Assembly: GCA_000402515.1 (NCBI GenBank) | Contig: AQRL01000029.1 | Location: 1-39,052, forward strand | From: Nanoarchaeota archaeon SCGC AAA011-G17 | GTDB lineage: Archaea > Nanobdellota > Nanobdellia > SCGC-AAA011-G17 | Length of the DNA: 39,052 nt | Direction: 5' to 3' | Shown: positions 15,365 through 23,275 of the stretch, in pieces | Layout of the letters: every line of letters begins with the position of its first letter | Position numbering within the stretch: position 1 is the stretch's first letter | Program-made: the position numbers and the translations under genes | The notes under the pieces: generated by a model | Database searches by the model: none | What the model was told of the DNA's origin: nothing | The model's input: the letters and a program-made list of their open reading frames with translations, nothing else

Positions 15365-18298
15365 ATGGGGGATAAAATAATACAGCCAGAGATTAATATA
15401 GGTCTCGTGGGTCATGTCGACCACGGAAAATGTCTTTCTGTAGATGAAACTGTATTAATAAATAATAAATTAATCAAAGGAAGAGAGTTAATAAATTTAG
15501 CTAAAAATAAAGGCAGACTTATCTATAAAAAAGAAAATGAAGAAGCATACGATATCGATAATTTGTACACATATTCCTTGGATAATAGATTGAATATAAG
15601 AAGAGCAAAGGCAAAACTATTTTGTCAAAAATATAAAGGAAAATTAAACTTTATTAAAACATTAACTGGGAGAGAGATCAGACTTACTAAATCTCACCCT
15701 TTATTAGTAAACAGGAATGGGAATTTATCCTGGCTGTCCAGTGATAAAATAGAAGAAGGGGATTATATTGCTGTATTAAGAAATTTAAATATTCCATCTA
15801 ATAAGAATTATGATAAAAATTATTTGGATAGATTAAAGGAAGTATACTATATTATCATTAAAAAAGATTTTTTATATATCAAAAGAAAGACAAATAATTT
15901 TAAAAATTTAGAAATTTGTAGTTATGAAGATTTAGATTTGATAAGAAAATTACTTATGCAATCTAGAAATAACTTTGAAAAAAATTGTAAATTAAATGGG
16001 GGAGTTCTAAGTGATATTGATAAAAAGAAATATAATTTAAGCAATGACAATAAACAAAAAATAATAGCTTATCTGCAAAAAATGAAAATTGCTCCATTGA
16101 ATAAAGATGAGATTATATTTTGTGATAAAAAAAATTGTAAGCGACAGTTTGTTAAATTTAGAGAAATGAAATTTGATGAGAACTTTGTTAAATTTTTAGC
16201 ATTTTTTATAGCTGAAGGATATGCTGATCATAAGAGGGTTAGTTTATGTCAAAGAAATTATAAATATATGAGAAATGAAGTTTTAGATTATTTATCCAGT
16301 TTAGGTTTGGATTATAAAAAAATAAGTGATAAAGATTTTCATTATGACTATAAATCATTTGTAGATTACTTAAAATTCAAATTTGACCTAAAAACAGGTA
16401 ATAGCAGAGAGAGTGGAATTCCTAACTGGTTATTAAATTTATCTAAGAATCATAAAAAATTGTTCTTAAAATGGTTTTTTACTTTTGAAGCAGAAGCTAA
16501 TAATAAATCAGGCCAAATTAACTTAAGTCAAGCCAATAAGGATAATATAAATATCTTATCTTATATTCTATCTGAATTTGGGATAATTACCAACCTAAGT
16601 AAATCACAAAAATGTGCCACCAATAGTAAGCTAAAGAAAAAAAGAATTTATTATTATTTGTCAATATCTGGTTATGAGAATTTAATGCTTTTTTTACAGA
16701 GAATTGGTTTTAACGATGAGAACAAAAATAATAAAATTATAAGTTATATAAATAGTCTTTCTAAAAAAAGAATTGGAAAAAGAATATTCACACCTGTGAA
16801 CATTGATGAATTTAAAAATTTTATTAATGAAACATTTACAGATAAAAAAAACAGAAAATGGTATAAGAATATAGATGAAGTCAAAAAAAAAGGTAAAATA
16901 AGTGATTTTTTTATTAATAATATTTTAAGAGATTCAAAAAATAAAGAATTATCAAAAAAATCTAAACTTTTTATTAATTATTTAAAAAATTCATTTACTG
17001 GTCCTATATTTTATGATAAAGTTAATAAAATTTCTGAGGTAGATTACGATGACTATCTAATAGATCTAACTGTTCCAAAATATCATAATTTCTTTGGAGG
17101 ATATGGGGGAGTACTTTGTCATAATACTACATTGGTTTCTAGATTATCCGGAAAATGGACAGACACCCATAGTGAGGAACTCAAAAGAGGGATTACTATC
17201 AGATTAGGCTATGCTGATGCTGTTTTTTACAGATGCGAAAAATGCGAAAAGTATGGGGTAAGTGAGAAATGCAGCTGCGGCGGAAAAGCAAGTGTATTAA
17301 GGAAGGTCAGCTTTATTGATGCTCCCGGCCATGAAACTCTAATGGCTACGATGCTATCCGGCGCTGCTATAATGGATGCTGCTTTATTATTAATTGCTGC
17401 AAATGAGGAATGCCCCCAGCCACAAACGAGAGAGCATTTAATGGCTTTAGAAATTATTGGAGTAAAAAATATTATAATTATACAGAATAAGATTGATTTA
17501 GTTGATAAAGAAAATGCCATAAAAAATTATGAACAAATTAAGAATTTTATCAAGGGAACTATTGCTGAAAGGGCTACAATAATTCCTATAAGTGCACAGC
17601 AGAATATCAACATTGATTTACTGGTTGAAGAGATAGAAAAAAATTTTAAGACCCCAAAAAGAGATTTGGATAAAGACCCGTTAATTTATATTGCCCGAAG
17701 CTTTGATATTAACAGACCAGGAAGTGAATGGGAAGATTTAGCCGGGGGAGTACTTGGCGGGGCATTAAAGCAGGGAAAATTAAGCATTAATCAGGAGATT
17801 GAAATAAGGCCTGGATTAAAAGAAGAGGGAAAACAAAGCAAATGGAAGAGTGTAAGAACAAAAATAATAGGATTAAAGGTTGGTGGGGAGAGTGTTAAAG
17901 AAATTACTCCTGGCGGAAGCTGCGGGATAATGACAGAGCTAGATCCATCAATTGTCAAAGCAGATAATTTAGCCGGAAGTGTTCTTGGCTTACCTGATAA
18001 AATGCCTGATGTTTTCAATGAGTTAAATTTAAAAATCAAGCTGTTAGACAGGGTTGTAGGAGCAAAGGATGATTTGGTTGTTGAACCAATCAAAAGGGGG
18101 GAATCATTAATGATAAATGTTAACAGTTCTGTAAGTGTTGGCATTGTAGATAATCTTAAAAAAGATATTGTACATCTTATATTGAGGAGACCTTTATGCA
18201 TTGCAGAAAAAGACATGGTTACTCTGTCCAGAATGATTGGTGCAAGATGGAGATTAATAGGGATTGCTGAATTAGAAAATGGGACAAGAAGAAGTTAA
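15365..18298 (+). CDS. eif2g: Translation initiation factor aIF2 gamma subunit, intein-containing
   Basis: The gamma subunit is the GTPase core of aIF2, which carries Met-tRNAi to the ribosome. The frame of 977 codons has an N-extein of 22 residues (NIGLVGHVDHGK), an intein (23-587) and a C-extein; the spliced product is 412 residues, exactly the family size. The C-extein shows ELKRGITIRLGYAD (switch 1), a zinc knuckle with four cysteines (CEKCEKYG ... CSCGG), FIDAPGHETLMATML (G3), QNKIDLV (G4) and PISAQQ (G5), then RSFDINRPG and the domain II/III segments. The intein again interrupts the P-loop. It overlaps the downstream winged-helix gene by 20 bases. Confidence 0.95.
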   Translation: MGDKIIQPEINIGLVGHVDHGKCLSVDETVLINNKLIKGRELINLAKNKGRLIYKKENEEAYDIDNLYTYSLDNRLNIRRAKAKLFCQKYKGKLNFIKTLTGREIRLTKSHPLLVNRNGNLSWLSSDKIEEGDYIAVLRNLNIPSNKNYDKNYLDRLKEVYYIIIKKDFLYIKRKTNNFKNLEICSYEDLDLIRKLLMQSRNNFEKNCKLNGGVLSDIDKKKYNLSNDNKQKIIAYLQKMKIAPLNKDEIIFCDKKNCKRQFVKFREMKFDENFVKFLAFFIAEGYADHKRVSLCQRNYKYMRNEVLDYLSSLGLDYKKISDKDFHYDYKSFVDYLKFKFDLKTGNSRESGIPNWLLNLSKNHKKLFLKWFFTFEAEANNKSGQINLSQANKDNINILSYILSEFGIITNLSKSQKCATNSKLKKKRIYYYLSISGYENLMLFLQRIGFNDENKNNKIISYINSLSKKRIGKRIFTPVNIDEFKNFINETFTDKKNRKWYKNIDEVKKKGKISDFFINNILRDSKNKELSKKSKLFINYLKNSFTGPIFYDKVNKISEVDYDDYLIDLTVPKYHNFFGGYGGVLCHNTTLVSRLSGKWTDTHSEELKRGITIRLGYADAVFYRCEKCEKYGVSEKCSCGGKASVLRKVSFIDAPGHETLMATMLSGAAIMDAALLLIAANEECPQPQTREHLMALEIIGVKNIIIIQNKIDLVDKENAIKNYEQIKNFIKGTIAERATIIPISAQQNINIDLLVEEIEKNFKTPKRDLDKDPLIYIARSFDINRPGSEWEDLAGGVLGGALKQGKLSINQEIEIRPGLKEEGKQSKWKSVRTKIIGLKVGGESVKEITPGGSCGIMTELDPSIVKADNLAGSVLGLPDKMPDVFNELNLKIKLLDRVVGAKDDLVVEPIKRGESLMINVNSSVSVGIVDNLKKDIVHLILRRPLCIAEKDMVTLSRMIGARWRLIGIAELENGTRRS
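15431..17125 (+). mobile_element. Intein with degenerate LAGLIDADG domain in eif2g
   Basis: This 565-residue element starts with Cys (CLSVDETVLINN) after GHVDHGK and ends VLCHN before Thr-Thr. Block B is TKSHPLLV near precursor residue 112; block F is DDYLIDLTVPKYHNFF. Dodecapeptide-like segments are FLAFFIAEGYAD (about 277) and LKWFFTFEAEAN (about 368). The second departs from LAGLIDADG (Phe/Glu in place of the usual Asp-Gly end), so cutting activity may be reduced or lost. It is extremely A+T- and Lys/Asn-rich compared with the extein. Confidence 0.92.
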
Positions 18299-18539
18299 AA
18301 GAGAGTTAAAAAAAAGCGATGGATGGCTATTAAGCCACGAGATAGCTGGAAGAACAGGGCAGAGCTTAACATCTGTTCAGGCTGCCTTAAGAAGAATGGT
18401 TAAATGGGGAGATGTCCGGAGGAAAAATGCTGCAGAGGTTATAAAAGATTCCAGCAGATTAGCCAAAAAATGTTTTGCAGGCTTTGCCTACAAGTTAAAT
18501 AATGAAAAGAAAAATGATGAAAAGATTAAGATTAAATGA
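18279..18539 (+). CDS. Small winged-helix-like protein
   Basis: The 86-residue basic protein has the pattern of a helix-turn-helix: LLSHEIAGRTGQSLTSVQAALRRMVKWGDVRRK, that is, two helices plus a wing-like turn. It probably binds nucleic acid, but no named family was recognised. It starts inside the end of eif2g (20-base overlap) and overlaps the protease gene by 38 bases, so the three genes form one operon. Confidence 0.6.
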   Translation: MGQEEVKRELKKSDGWLLSHEIAGRTGQSLTSVQAALRRMVKWGDVRRKNAAEVIKDSSRLAKKCFAGFAYKLNNEKKNDEKIKIK

Positions 18540-19104
18540 GGGCGAGGGCCTGGAACTTTTAAAGGCATGGGTTGCAATAAGCCTTGCATTTGCTATTGTT
18601 TTGAATGAAAATATTTTTTCTTCAAGTTTTGTTTTAACTTTATTATTAGCTGGATTAACTGTTGGTATCGGCTTTCTTGCCCACGAGATGGCTCATAAGG
18701 TTGTTGCACAGAGGTATGGATGCTATGCTGAATTCAAATCATTTAACGGCATGCTTGTACTGGCAGTTCTAATGAGTTTTTTCGGATTTGTATTTGCTGC
18801 TCCTGGCGCTGTTTTTATTAATGGGTATGTGAATATTGAGAAGAATGGAAAAATTTCACTTTCCGGACCCTTGACTAATTTAATACTGGCTGCTTTATTT
18901 TTTATTTTAAATATGATAATCAGCACTGGCTTTTGGTCACAGGTTTTTGGATATGGCTTTATGATTAATACCTGGCTGGCTTTATTCAATATGATTCCGG
19001 TGTGGAATTTAGACGGAACAAAGATATTAATGTGGAATAAGACAGTTTACTTTGGAGTTATTATAGCTGGTTTGATTTTCTTTTTTAGCGGATGGATGTT
19101 TTAG
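18502..19104 (+). CDS. M50-family site-2-type membrane metalloprotease
   Basis: The intramembrane zinc protease motif HEMAH lies in a hydrophobic helix (GFLAHEMAHKVVAQRYGC, about residue 61). The second metal/active segment NMIPVWNLDGTKIL (about 168) matches the NPxPxxLDG family motif, and GPLTNLILA is the usual third conserved stretch. There are four or five membrane segments and 200 residues, a minimal M50 of the archaeal type. Substrates are unknown. Starts at 18502, 18514 and 18517 are all possible; no clear ribosome site decides. Confidence 0.85.
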   Translation: MKRKMMKRLRLNEGEGLELLKAWVAISLAFAIVLNENIFSSSFVLTLLLAGLTVGIGFLAHEMAHKVVAQRYGCYAEFKSFNGMLVLAVLMSFFGFVFAAPGAVFINGYVNIEKNGKISLSGPLTNLILAALFFILNMIISTGFWSQVFGYGFMINTWLALFNMIPVWNLDGTKILMWNKTVYFGVIIAGLIFFFSGWMF

Positions 19105-19107
19105 AAA
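19088..19107 (+). repeat. 20-bp direct repeat, left copy
   Basis: GCGGATGGATGTTTTAGAAA covers the last codons and stop of the M50 gene. A 19/20 copy is found at 19882-19901, on the other side of the TPR gene. Confidence 0.6.
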
Positions 19108-19872
19108 ATGAATTTTTTTAAAAAGTTGGAGAGAGAGATTGAATTATCAGACTTAATAGATGAATCAAATGACAAAAAATTTGAAAAAAAGTTGGATTTA
19201 TGGTTTATTAGTGTACTTGACAGAGGAATAAACTTGTTTCCAAAGAGTCCTAGACTTTATTTTGTAAGGGGGGTATTAAAATTTAAATACAATAGTCTAG
19301 AGGAAGCGCTTAATGATTTTACAAAGACCGACTCATTGTTAAATTCTTCCAAACCCTCTCCTATTTTTTATCGTGGATTGGTTTTCTTTAGATTGAAAGA
19401 ATTTGAAAAATCTAGAGAAGAATATAATAAAGCTATTAGGTTAGATTCTAATAATGTAACATTATATTTTTTTCGAGCACTTGTTTATGAAAAATTAAAT
19501 GAGCATAAAAGAGCTATTGAAGATCTTGATCAATCAATAAAAATATGCCCTACTTCTTCAAGACTATATAACCACAAAGCAGTTATTAGAATGAATAGTG
19601 ATTTAACCTGTGCCATTGAAGATTTTAATAAAGCAATAGAATTAAATCCAAATGAGGGGACATTCTCAGCAAATAGGGCTGTTTTGAAAAATAAACTTGG
19701 GGATTATCTTGGAGCAGAAAGGGATTTTATAAATGCGTTAAATTTGGGTTATAAAAATGTTGCTGGGTTGTTAAGACGAAGAGGGCTTAATAGAGAAAGT
19801 CTTGGAGATTATGAAGGTGCAAAATCTGATTTATTATTGTATGAAAAACTAAATAAATTAAAAGAAAAATAA
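19108..19872 (+). CDS. Tetratricopeptide-repeat protein
   Basis: The 254-residue soluble protein is made of about five TPR units from residue 35 on (for example YFVRGVLKFKYNSLEEALNDF, YRGLVFFRLKEFEKSREEYN, FFRALVYEKLNEHKRAIEDL, NRAVLKNKLGDYLGAERDF). Most keep the small residue at position 8 and the Pro or Asn at the unit boundary. Such proteins act as protein-binding scaffolds; the partner is unknown. It begins three bases after the protease stop and is flanked by a short direct repeat, which suggests it was inserted here. Confidence 0.85.
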   Translation: MNFFKKLEREIELSDLIDESNDKKFEKKLDLWFISVLDRGINLFPKSPRLYFVRGVLKFKYNSLEEALNDFTKTDSLLNSSKPSPIFYRGLVFFRLKEFEKSREEYNKAIRLDSNNVTLYFFRALVYEKLNEHKRAIEDLDQSIKICPTSSRLYNHKAVIRMNSDLTCAIEDFNKAIELNPNEGTFSANRAVLKNKLGDYLGAERDFINALNLGYKNVAGLLRRRGLNRESLGDYEGAKSDLLLYEKLNKLKEK

Positions 19873-19881
19873 ATTTGTTTG

Positions 19882-19901
19882 GCGGATGGATGATTTAGAA
19901 A
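19882..19901 (+). repeat. 20-bp direct repeat, right copy
   Basis: GCGGATGGATGATTTAGAAA differs by one base from the 3' end of the M50 gene at 19088-19107. It lies outside any gene, just before ATG 19911. Confidence 0.6.
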
Positions 19902-19910
19902 GGCTTAAAA

Positions 19911-20345
19911 ATGTTAAAATATGTTTTAAATTGGGGTGATGGTACCTCAGAGCCTATTCTGGATAAAAAAATGACAGTAGAATTATCTGAATGTGAAAGG
20001 AATGCAGAATTTTATTATCATGGAACTAGTAAGAAGTATCTTGTAGAACAGACGGATGAGAATGGAAGATTTATGCCAGAATATAAAACACCTTATCCTG
20101 AACCAATATTTGTTGCCGTGGAGTATTTTGTTTCTGAAGGGTATGCTCAAAACCAGACTGTAAGATGGAGGAGTGGAGACAAATATTCTCTTGTTCCTGT
20201 TGTTTTAAAAATCAATGGAGATAAAGTCAGAGACAGGGTTTATGTTCATCCTCAGATAGATGATATTTGTGTAGATTATTTAGATAAAGGTGAGTTTGAA
20301 GTCTTAGAACTTAGGGTTGATAAAAAAATATTGGCTATGCATTAA
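19911..20345 (+). CDS. Possible ADP-ribosyltransferase-fold protein
   Basis: The 144-residue protein has EFYYHGTSKKYL (about residue 35), then PIFVAVEYFVSEGYA (about 64) and EFEVLELRV near the C-terminus. This order (YHGT, a strand plus helix ending in A, a late Glu on a strand) resembles the H-Y-E layout of ADP-ribosyltransferase-fold proteins such as PARP-like or RNA 2'-phosphotransferase-like families. The match is by motif only. It follows the right-hand repeat copy and is last of the plus-strand run. Confidence 0.4.
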   Translation: MLKYVLNWGDGTSEPILDKKMTVELSECERNAEFYYHGTSKKYLVEQTDENGRFMPEYKTPYPEPIFVAVEYFVSEGYAQNQTVRWRSGDKYSLVPVVLKINGDKVRDRVYVHPQIDDICVDYLDKGEFEVLELRVDKKILAMH

Positions 20346-20425
20346 AAAACTGTATAATCTTGTTATTTCTTTATAACTTTAAATTTTATTTTTCTAAATT
20401 TGTGAATATTCTTTCTGTTATATTA
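20346..20425. terminator. T-rich convergent spacer
   Basis: The 80-base spacer between convergent genes has several T-rich runs on the plus strand and A/T-rich sequence on the other, probably holding both terminators. No ORF was seen. Confidence 0.35.
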
Positions 20426-21175
20426 CTATTCCAATAAAAGCAAGAATAACATTACTGATACACCAAGTATGAAAAAGATTAATTGAAATAATGATTTTTT
20501 CAGGTTACATTCCTTATGCAATTCTGGGATTAAATCTGACCCAGCTATATAAATAAAACTTCCTGCTGCAAATGGAATTAAGAATAATGTAATGTTTTCT
20601 GCTTTTGAGCTTAATGATAAAGATATAATTACTCCAATAATTGATGTTAGTGCTGTAAGGAAGTTAAGGAAAATTGCTTTTGTTTTTGAAAATCCTCCAT
20701 GAATCAATATTCCAAAATCTCCAATTTCCTGGGGTATTTCATGCAGGATTACAGCAATGGTTGTTGCTATACCCACCTGGATAGTTACCAGATAACTTGC
20801 CCCTATAATTAATCCATCTATAAAATTATGAACAGAATCACCAAAAAGATTCATTATTGAGAATGAATGCACATGGGTTTTAGTAATCGGCAGATGGCAA
20901 TGCCTCCAATGAATAACTTTTTCAACAAAGAGAGAGAATGCTATTCCTGATAAAATGTAAATAGAAATATTAAATGTAAATCCCTGTTTTTCAACTATTC
21001 CTGGAAGAAGATGGATGAATGCATCCCCAAATAAAGCTCCTGCTGAGAAGGCAATCATATAAATCAAAAACTGTCTTAATCTTTCTGTACTTATTGGCAA
21101 AGTGATAATCCCAACTAAGGAGATTAAACTAACTATTAATACACTTATCAATGAATATAACCAAGTTTCTATCAT
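20426..21175 (-). CDS. ZIP-family metal transporter
   Basis: The 249-residue membrane protein is a ZIP permease that moves divalent metals (Zn, Fe or Mn) into the cytosol. About eight membrane helices are visible. The metal-binding helix IV motif is SVHNFIDGLIIG and helix V carries LHEIPQEIGDFGILIH. A His-containing loop (HWRHCHLP, then HVHS) lies between helices III and IV. It is transcribed divergently from the Fur-type regulator, so metal-dependent control by that regulator is likely. A TTTAAATAC TATA-like box lies upstream near 21205. Confidence 0.88.
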   Translation of the reverse strand: MIETWLYSLISVLIVSLISLVGIITLPISTERLRQFLIYMIAFSAGALFGDAFIHLLPGIVEKQGFTFNISIYILSGIAFSLFVEKVIHWRHCHLPITKTHVHSFSIMNLFGDSVHNFIDGLIIGASYLVTIQVGIATTIAVILHEIPQEIGDFGILIHGGFSKTKAIFLNFLTALTSIIGVIISLSLSSKAENITLFLIPFAAGSFIYIAGSDLIPELHKECNLKKSLFQLIFFILGVSVMLFLLLLE

Positions 21176-21255
21176 ATTTGATAATAATGTTTGTTAGTAT
21201 TTAAACTTTATTTATATTGCAGGGAACCAAAATATTTAAATAGTAGTTAATATTA

Positions 21256-21274
21256 ATTAATAATCATTATTAAT
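21256..21274. promoter_or_regulatory. Perfect 19-bp palindrome, putative Fur/PerR operator
   Basis: ATTAATAATCATTATTAAT is a perfect 9-1-9 palindrome seven bases before the regulator ATG and downstream of its TATA-like AATATTTAAAT (about 21230). Its size, symmetry and A/T makeup are close to bacterial PerR/Fur boxes. It would cover the transcript start, so autorepression is the simplest reading. Confidence 0.6.
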
Positions 21275-21280
21275 AACAAA

Positions 21281-21658
21281 ATGACTACACGAATGACAAA
21301 CCAGAGAATAAAAATATTAAACTACCTAAAGAGTGTTGATAACCATCCTAATGCAGAGGCGGTTTATGATAATGTTGTAAAAGAGCTACCACAAATAACT
21401 TTAGCTACTGTTTACAGAAATTTAAACTTATTAGCTGAACAGGGAGAGATATTAAGGCTCGAAATAGGCAGCGAATACAGATACGACGCAAGGGTGGGGT
21501 TTCACCAGCACCTTATCTGCAAAAAATGTAAAAAAATTATTGATATATTCCAAAAAAATATTCCGGAAGATACAATAAAAAAAATAAAAAACAAAGAATT
21601 TACAACTGAATCAGTAATAGTTGTATTTTACGGCTATTGTAAAAAATGCGGAGAGTAA
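21281..21658 (+). CDS. Fur/PerR-family metal-responsive repressor
   Basis: The 125-residue protein has the N-terminal winged helix (TNQRIKILNYLKSVDNHPNAEAVYD ... TLATVYRNLNLLAEQGE) and a C-terminal metal domain with FHQHLICKKC and a second CxxC near the end (YCKKCGE). These four cysteines form the structural zinc site of the family, and FHQH supplies regulatory metal ligands. With ZIP on one side and oxidant-defence genes on the other, a PerR-like peroxide or iron sensor is plausible, but Fur and Zur types cannot be told apart by eye. Confidence 0.9.
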   Translation: MTTRMTNQRIKILNYLKSVDNHPNAEAVYDNVVKELPQITLATVYRNLNLLAEQGEILRLEIGSEYRYDARVGFHQHLICKKCKKIIDIFQKNIPEDTIKKIKNKEFTTESVIVVFYGYCKKCGE

Positions 21659-21659
21659 G

Positions 21660-21785
21660 ATGATAAAAGAAGAAAAAAAATTGATCAAGGAATTAAAGTG
21701 CCCGGATTTATGCTATCTTGAATCAAAAAAAAGACTAAAAAAAATTGTTAAGAATGAAAGGGAGGATAAAGAGTGTGAATGCTAA
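21660..21785 (+). CDS. Small cysteine-containing protein
   Basis: The frame has 41 codons starting one base after the Fur-type stop. It is Lys-rich with LKCPDLCYLE (CxxxC) and a C-terminal CEC. The cysteine spacing suggests metal binding or thiol chemistry. Its 3' end overlaps the nitroreductase start by about ten bases, which supports real operon coding. Confidence 0.45.
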   Translation: MIKEEKKLIKELKCPDLCYLESKKRLKKIVKNEREDKECEC

Positions 21786-22368
21786 AATGGAACATAAAAT
21801 AAATAACAGGAAAGGTGAATATAAGGTTGATAAATTATTTCCTAGCAGATGGTCTCCTAGAGCAATGTCTGGAGCGGTAACTAAGGAAGAGCTTATGACT
21901 TTATTTGAAGCTGCAAGATGGGCGCCTTCTTCATATAATAATCAGCCGTGGAGATTTATATATAGTCTAAAGGGGACAAAACACTGGAATAAATTCTTTA
22001 ATTTACTTGGAGATTTCAACAAAATGTGGGTTAAGAATGCTGGAGCTTTAATACTCATTGTTTCAAAGAAAACATTTGACCATAATGGAGAATTATCAAT
22101 AACACATTCCTTTGATGCTGGTGCTGCCTGGCAAAATTTGGCTTTACAGGGATCAATAACAGGGCTTGTTGTTCATGGAATGCAGGGGTTTGATTATGTT
22201 AAGGCGAAAACAGAGTTGAATATTTCTGATGAATATGATGTAGAAGCAATTATTGCTATTGGCAAACCAGGAAAAAAAGAAGATTTACCAAAAGAAATAC
22301 AGGAAAGAGAGTTCCCAAGCGACAGAAAAAAGATTTCAGAAATAGCACTTGAGGGGGGATTTAAATGA
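21775..22368 (+). CDS. Nitroreductase-family FMN oxidoreductase
   Basis: The protein of about 197 residues belongs to the NfsB/Frp-like superfamily: FMN-binding RWSPRAMSG and ARWAPSSYNNQPWRF at the N-terminus, DAGAAWQNLALQGSITGL in the middle, and IAIGKPGK near the C-terminus. It would reduce nitro compounds or quinones with NAD(P)H. GTG 21775, nine bases after GGGAGG (21760-21765), is a good start; ATG 21787 is the alternative. It is third in the Fur-type operon and overlaps the next small gene by ATGA. Confidence 0.85.
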   Translation: MNAKMEHKINNRKGEYKVDKLFPSRWSPRAMSGAVTKEELMTLFEAARWAPSSYNNQPWRFIYSLKGTKHWNKFFNLLGDFNKMWVKNAGALILIVSKKTFDHNGELSITHSFDAGAAWQNLALQGSITGLVVHGMQGFDYVKAKTELNISDEYDVEAIIAIGKPGKKEDLPKEIQEREFPSDRKKISEIALEGGFK

Positions 22369-22484
22369 TGTACGGATATGGTTATAGTATGATGTTTTTT
22401 GGATGGATAACTTGGATACTTATTATTGCGCTTATTATTGCTGCAATTTATTGGTTAATTAAGACGGCAGATAAGAAGAAATAA
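22365..22484 (+). CDS. Single-helix micro-membrane protein
   Basis: The 39-residue peptide starts with a Met/Gly/Tyr-rich stretch (MMYGYGYSMMFFGW), continues as one membrane helix, and ends with basic residues. It resembles the membrane part of the SHOCT proteins near 37-38 kb without their C-terminal domain. It is coupled to the nitroreductase stop (ATGATG) and precedes sod by 24 bases. Confidence 0.5.
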   Translation: MMYGYGYSMMFFGWITWILIIALIIAAIYWLIKTADKKK

Positions 22485-22508
22485 ACAAAATATTTGGAGG
22501 CGATTTAA

Positions 22509-23111
22509 ATGTACAAACTTGAACCATTGCCATATCCATATGGCTTTTTGGAACCGTATATAGATTCAAAAACTATGGAGATTCATCATGATAAGCATCA
22601 CCAAACATATGTTGATAAATTGAATGTTGCTTTGGAAAAACATAAAGAATTGCAGAACAAAAAAGTTAATGAGCTTTTAGAAAATTTAAACAAGATCCCT
22701 GAAGAAATAAGGAATGCTGTCAGAAATAATGGCGGAGGTCATGCAAATCATTCTTTTTTCTGGCCATTATTAAAAAAGGATGTTAAATTTGAAGGCAAGA
22801 TTGCAGATGCTATAAATAAAAGATTTGGAAGTTTTGAGAAATTCAAAGAAGAATTCAGCAATGCTGCAATAAACAGATTTGGCAGCGGATGGGCATGGTT
22901 GGTTTTGGATAAAGGAAAATTAGAAATAGTGAGTAGTGCAAATCAGGACAGCCCATTATCAGAAGGGAAAATTCCATTATTAACATTAGATGTATGGGAG
23001 CATGCTTATTATCTGAAATACCAAAATAGGAGAGCAGAATATGTTAGTGCCTTCTTCAATATTATAAATTGGAAAAAAGTAAATGAAAATTTTGTTAATA
23101 TGAAAAAATAA
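22509..23111 (+). CDS. sod: Superoxide dismutase, Fe/Mn type
   Basis: SOD converts superoxide to peroxide and oxygen in the cytosol. All four metal ligands are visible: His26 (MEIHHDKHH), the His in [11 protein letters not shown], and Asp/His in LDVWEHAYY. The 200-residue length is normal. GGAGGCGAT precedes the start at good spacing. The metal (Fe or Mn) cannot be decided safely. It lies in the same run as the Fur-type regulator and peroxiredoxin, indicating oxidant control. Confidence 0.95.
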   Translation: MYKLEPLPYPYGFLEPYIDSKTMEIHHDKHHQTYVDKLNVALEKHKELQNKKVNELLENLNKIPEEIRNAVRNNGGGHANHSFFWPLLKKDVKFEGKIADAINKRFGSFEKFKEEFSNAAINRFGSGWAWLVLDKGKLEIVSSANQDSPLSEGKIPLLTLDVWEHAYYLKYQNRRAEYVSAFFNIINWKKVNENFVNMKK

Positions 23112-23130
23112 TATTTTAAAGAGGTGTGAT

Positions 23131-23274
23131 ATGAAACAAAAAACATGTACTAGGTGCTGCCAGCCAATAACAAAAAGCGGGCTTAAAAATCCGTATTTAT
23201 GCAGAGAATGCGAAAAAATTAGTGAAAATAGCCCGCATGAAAAATTTGCATGCTTAGATGTTATGCAGGGATAA
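23131..23274 (+). CDS. Small zinc-ribbon protein
   Basis: The 47-residue protein has TCTRCCQPI and LCRECEK, two CxxC knuckles about 15 residues apart, plus a later Cys. GAGGTGTGAT just before the ATG is a good ribosome site. It is probably a metal-binding or redox peptide of the sod-peroxiredoxin operon; no family name was recognised. Confidence 0.55.
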   Translation: MKQKTCTRCCQPITKSGLKNPYLCRECEKISENSPHEKFACLDVMQG

Positions 23275-23275
23275 T

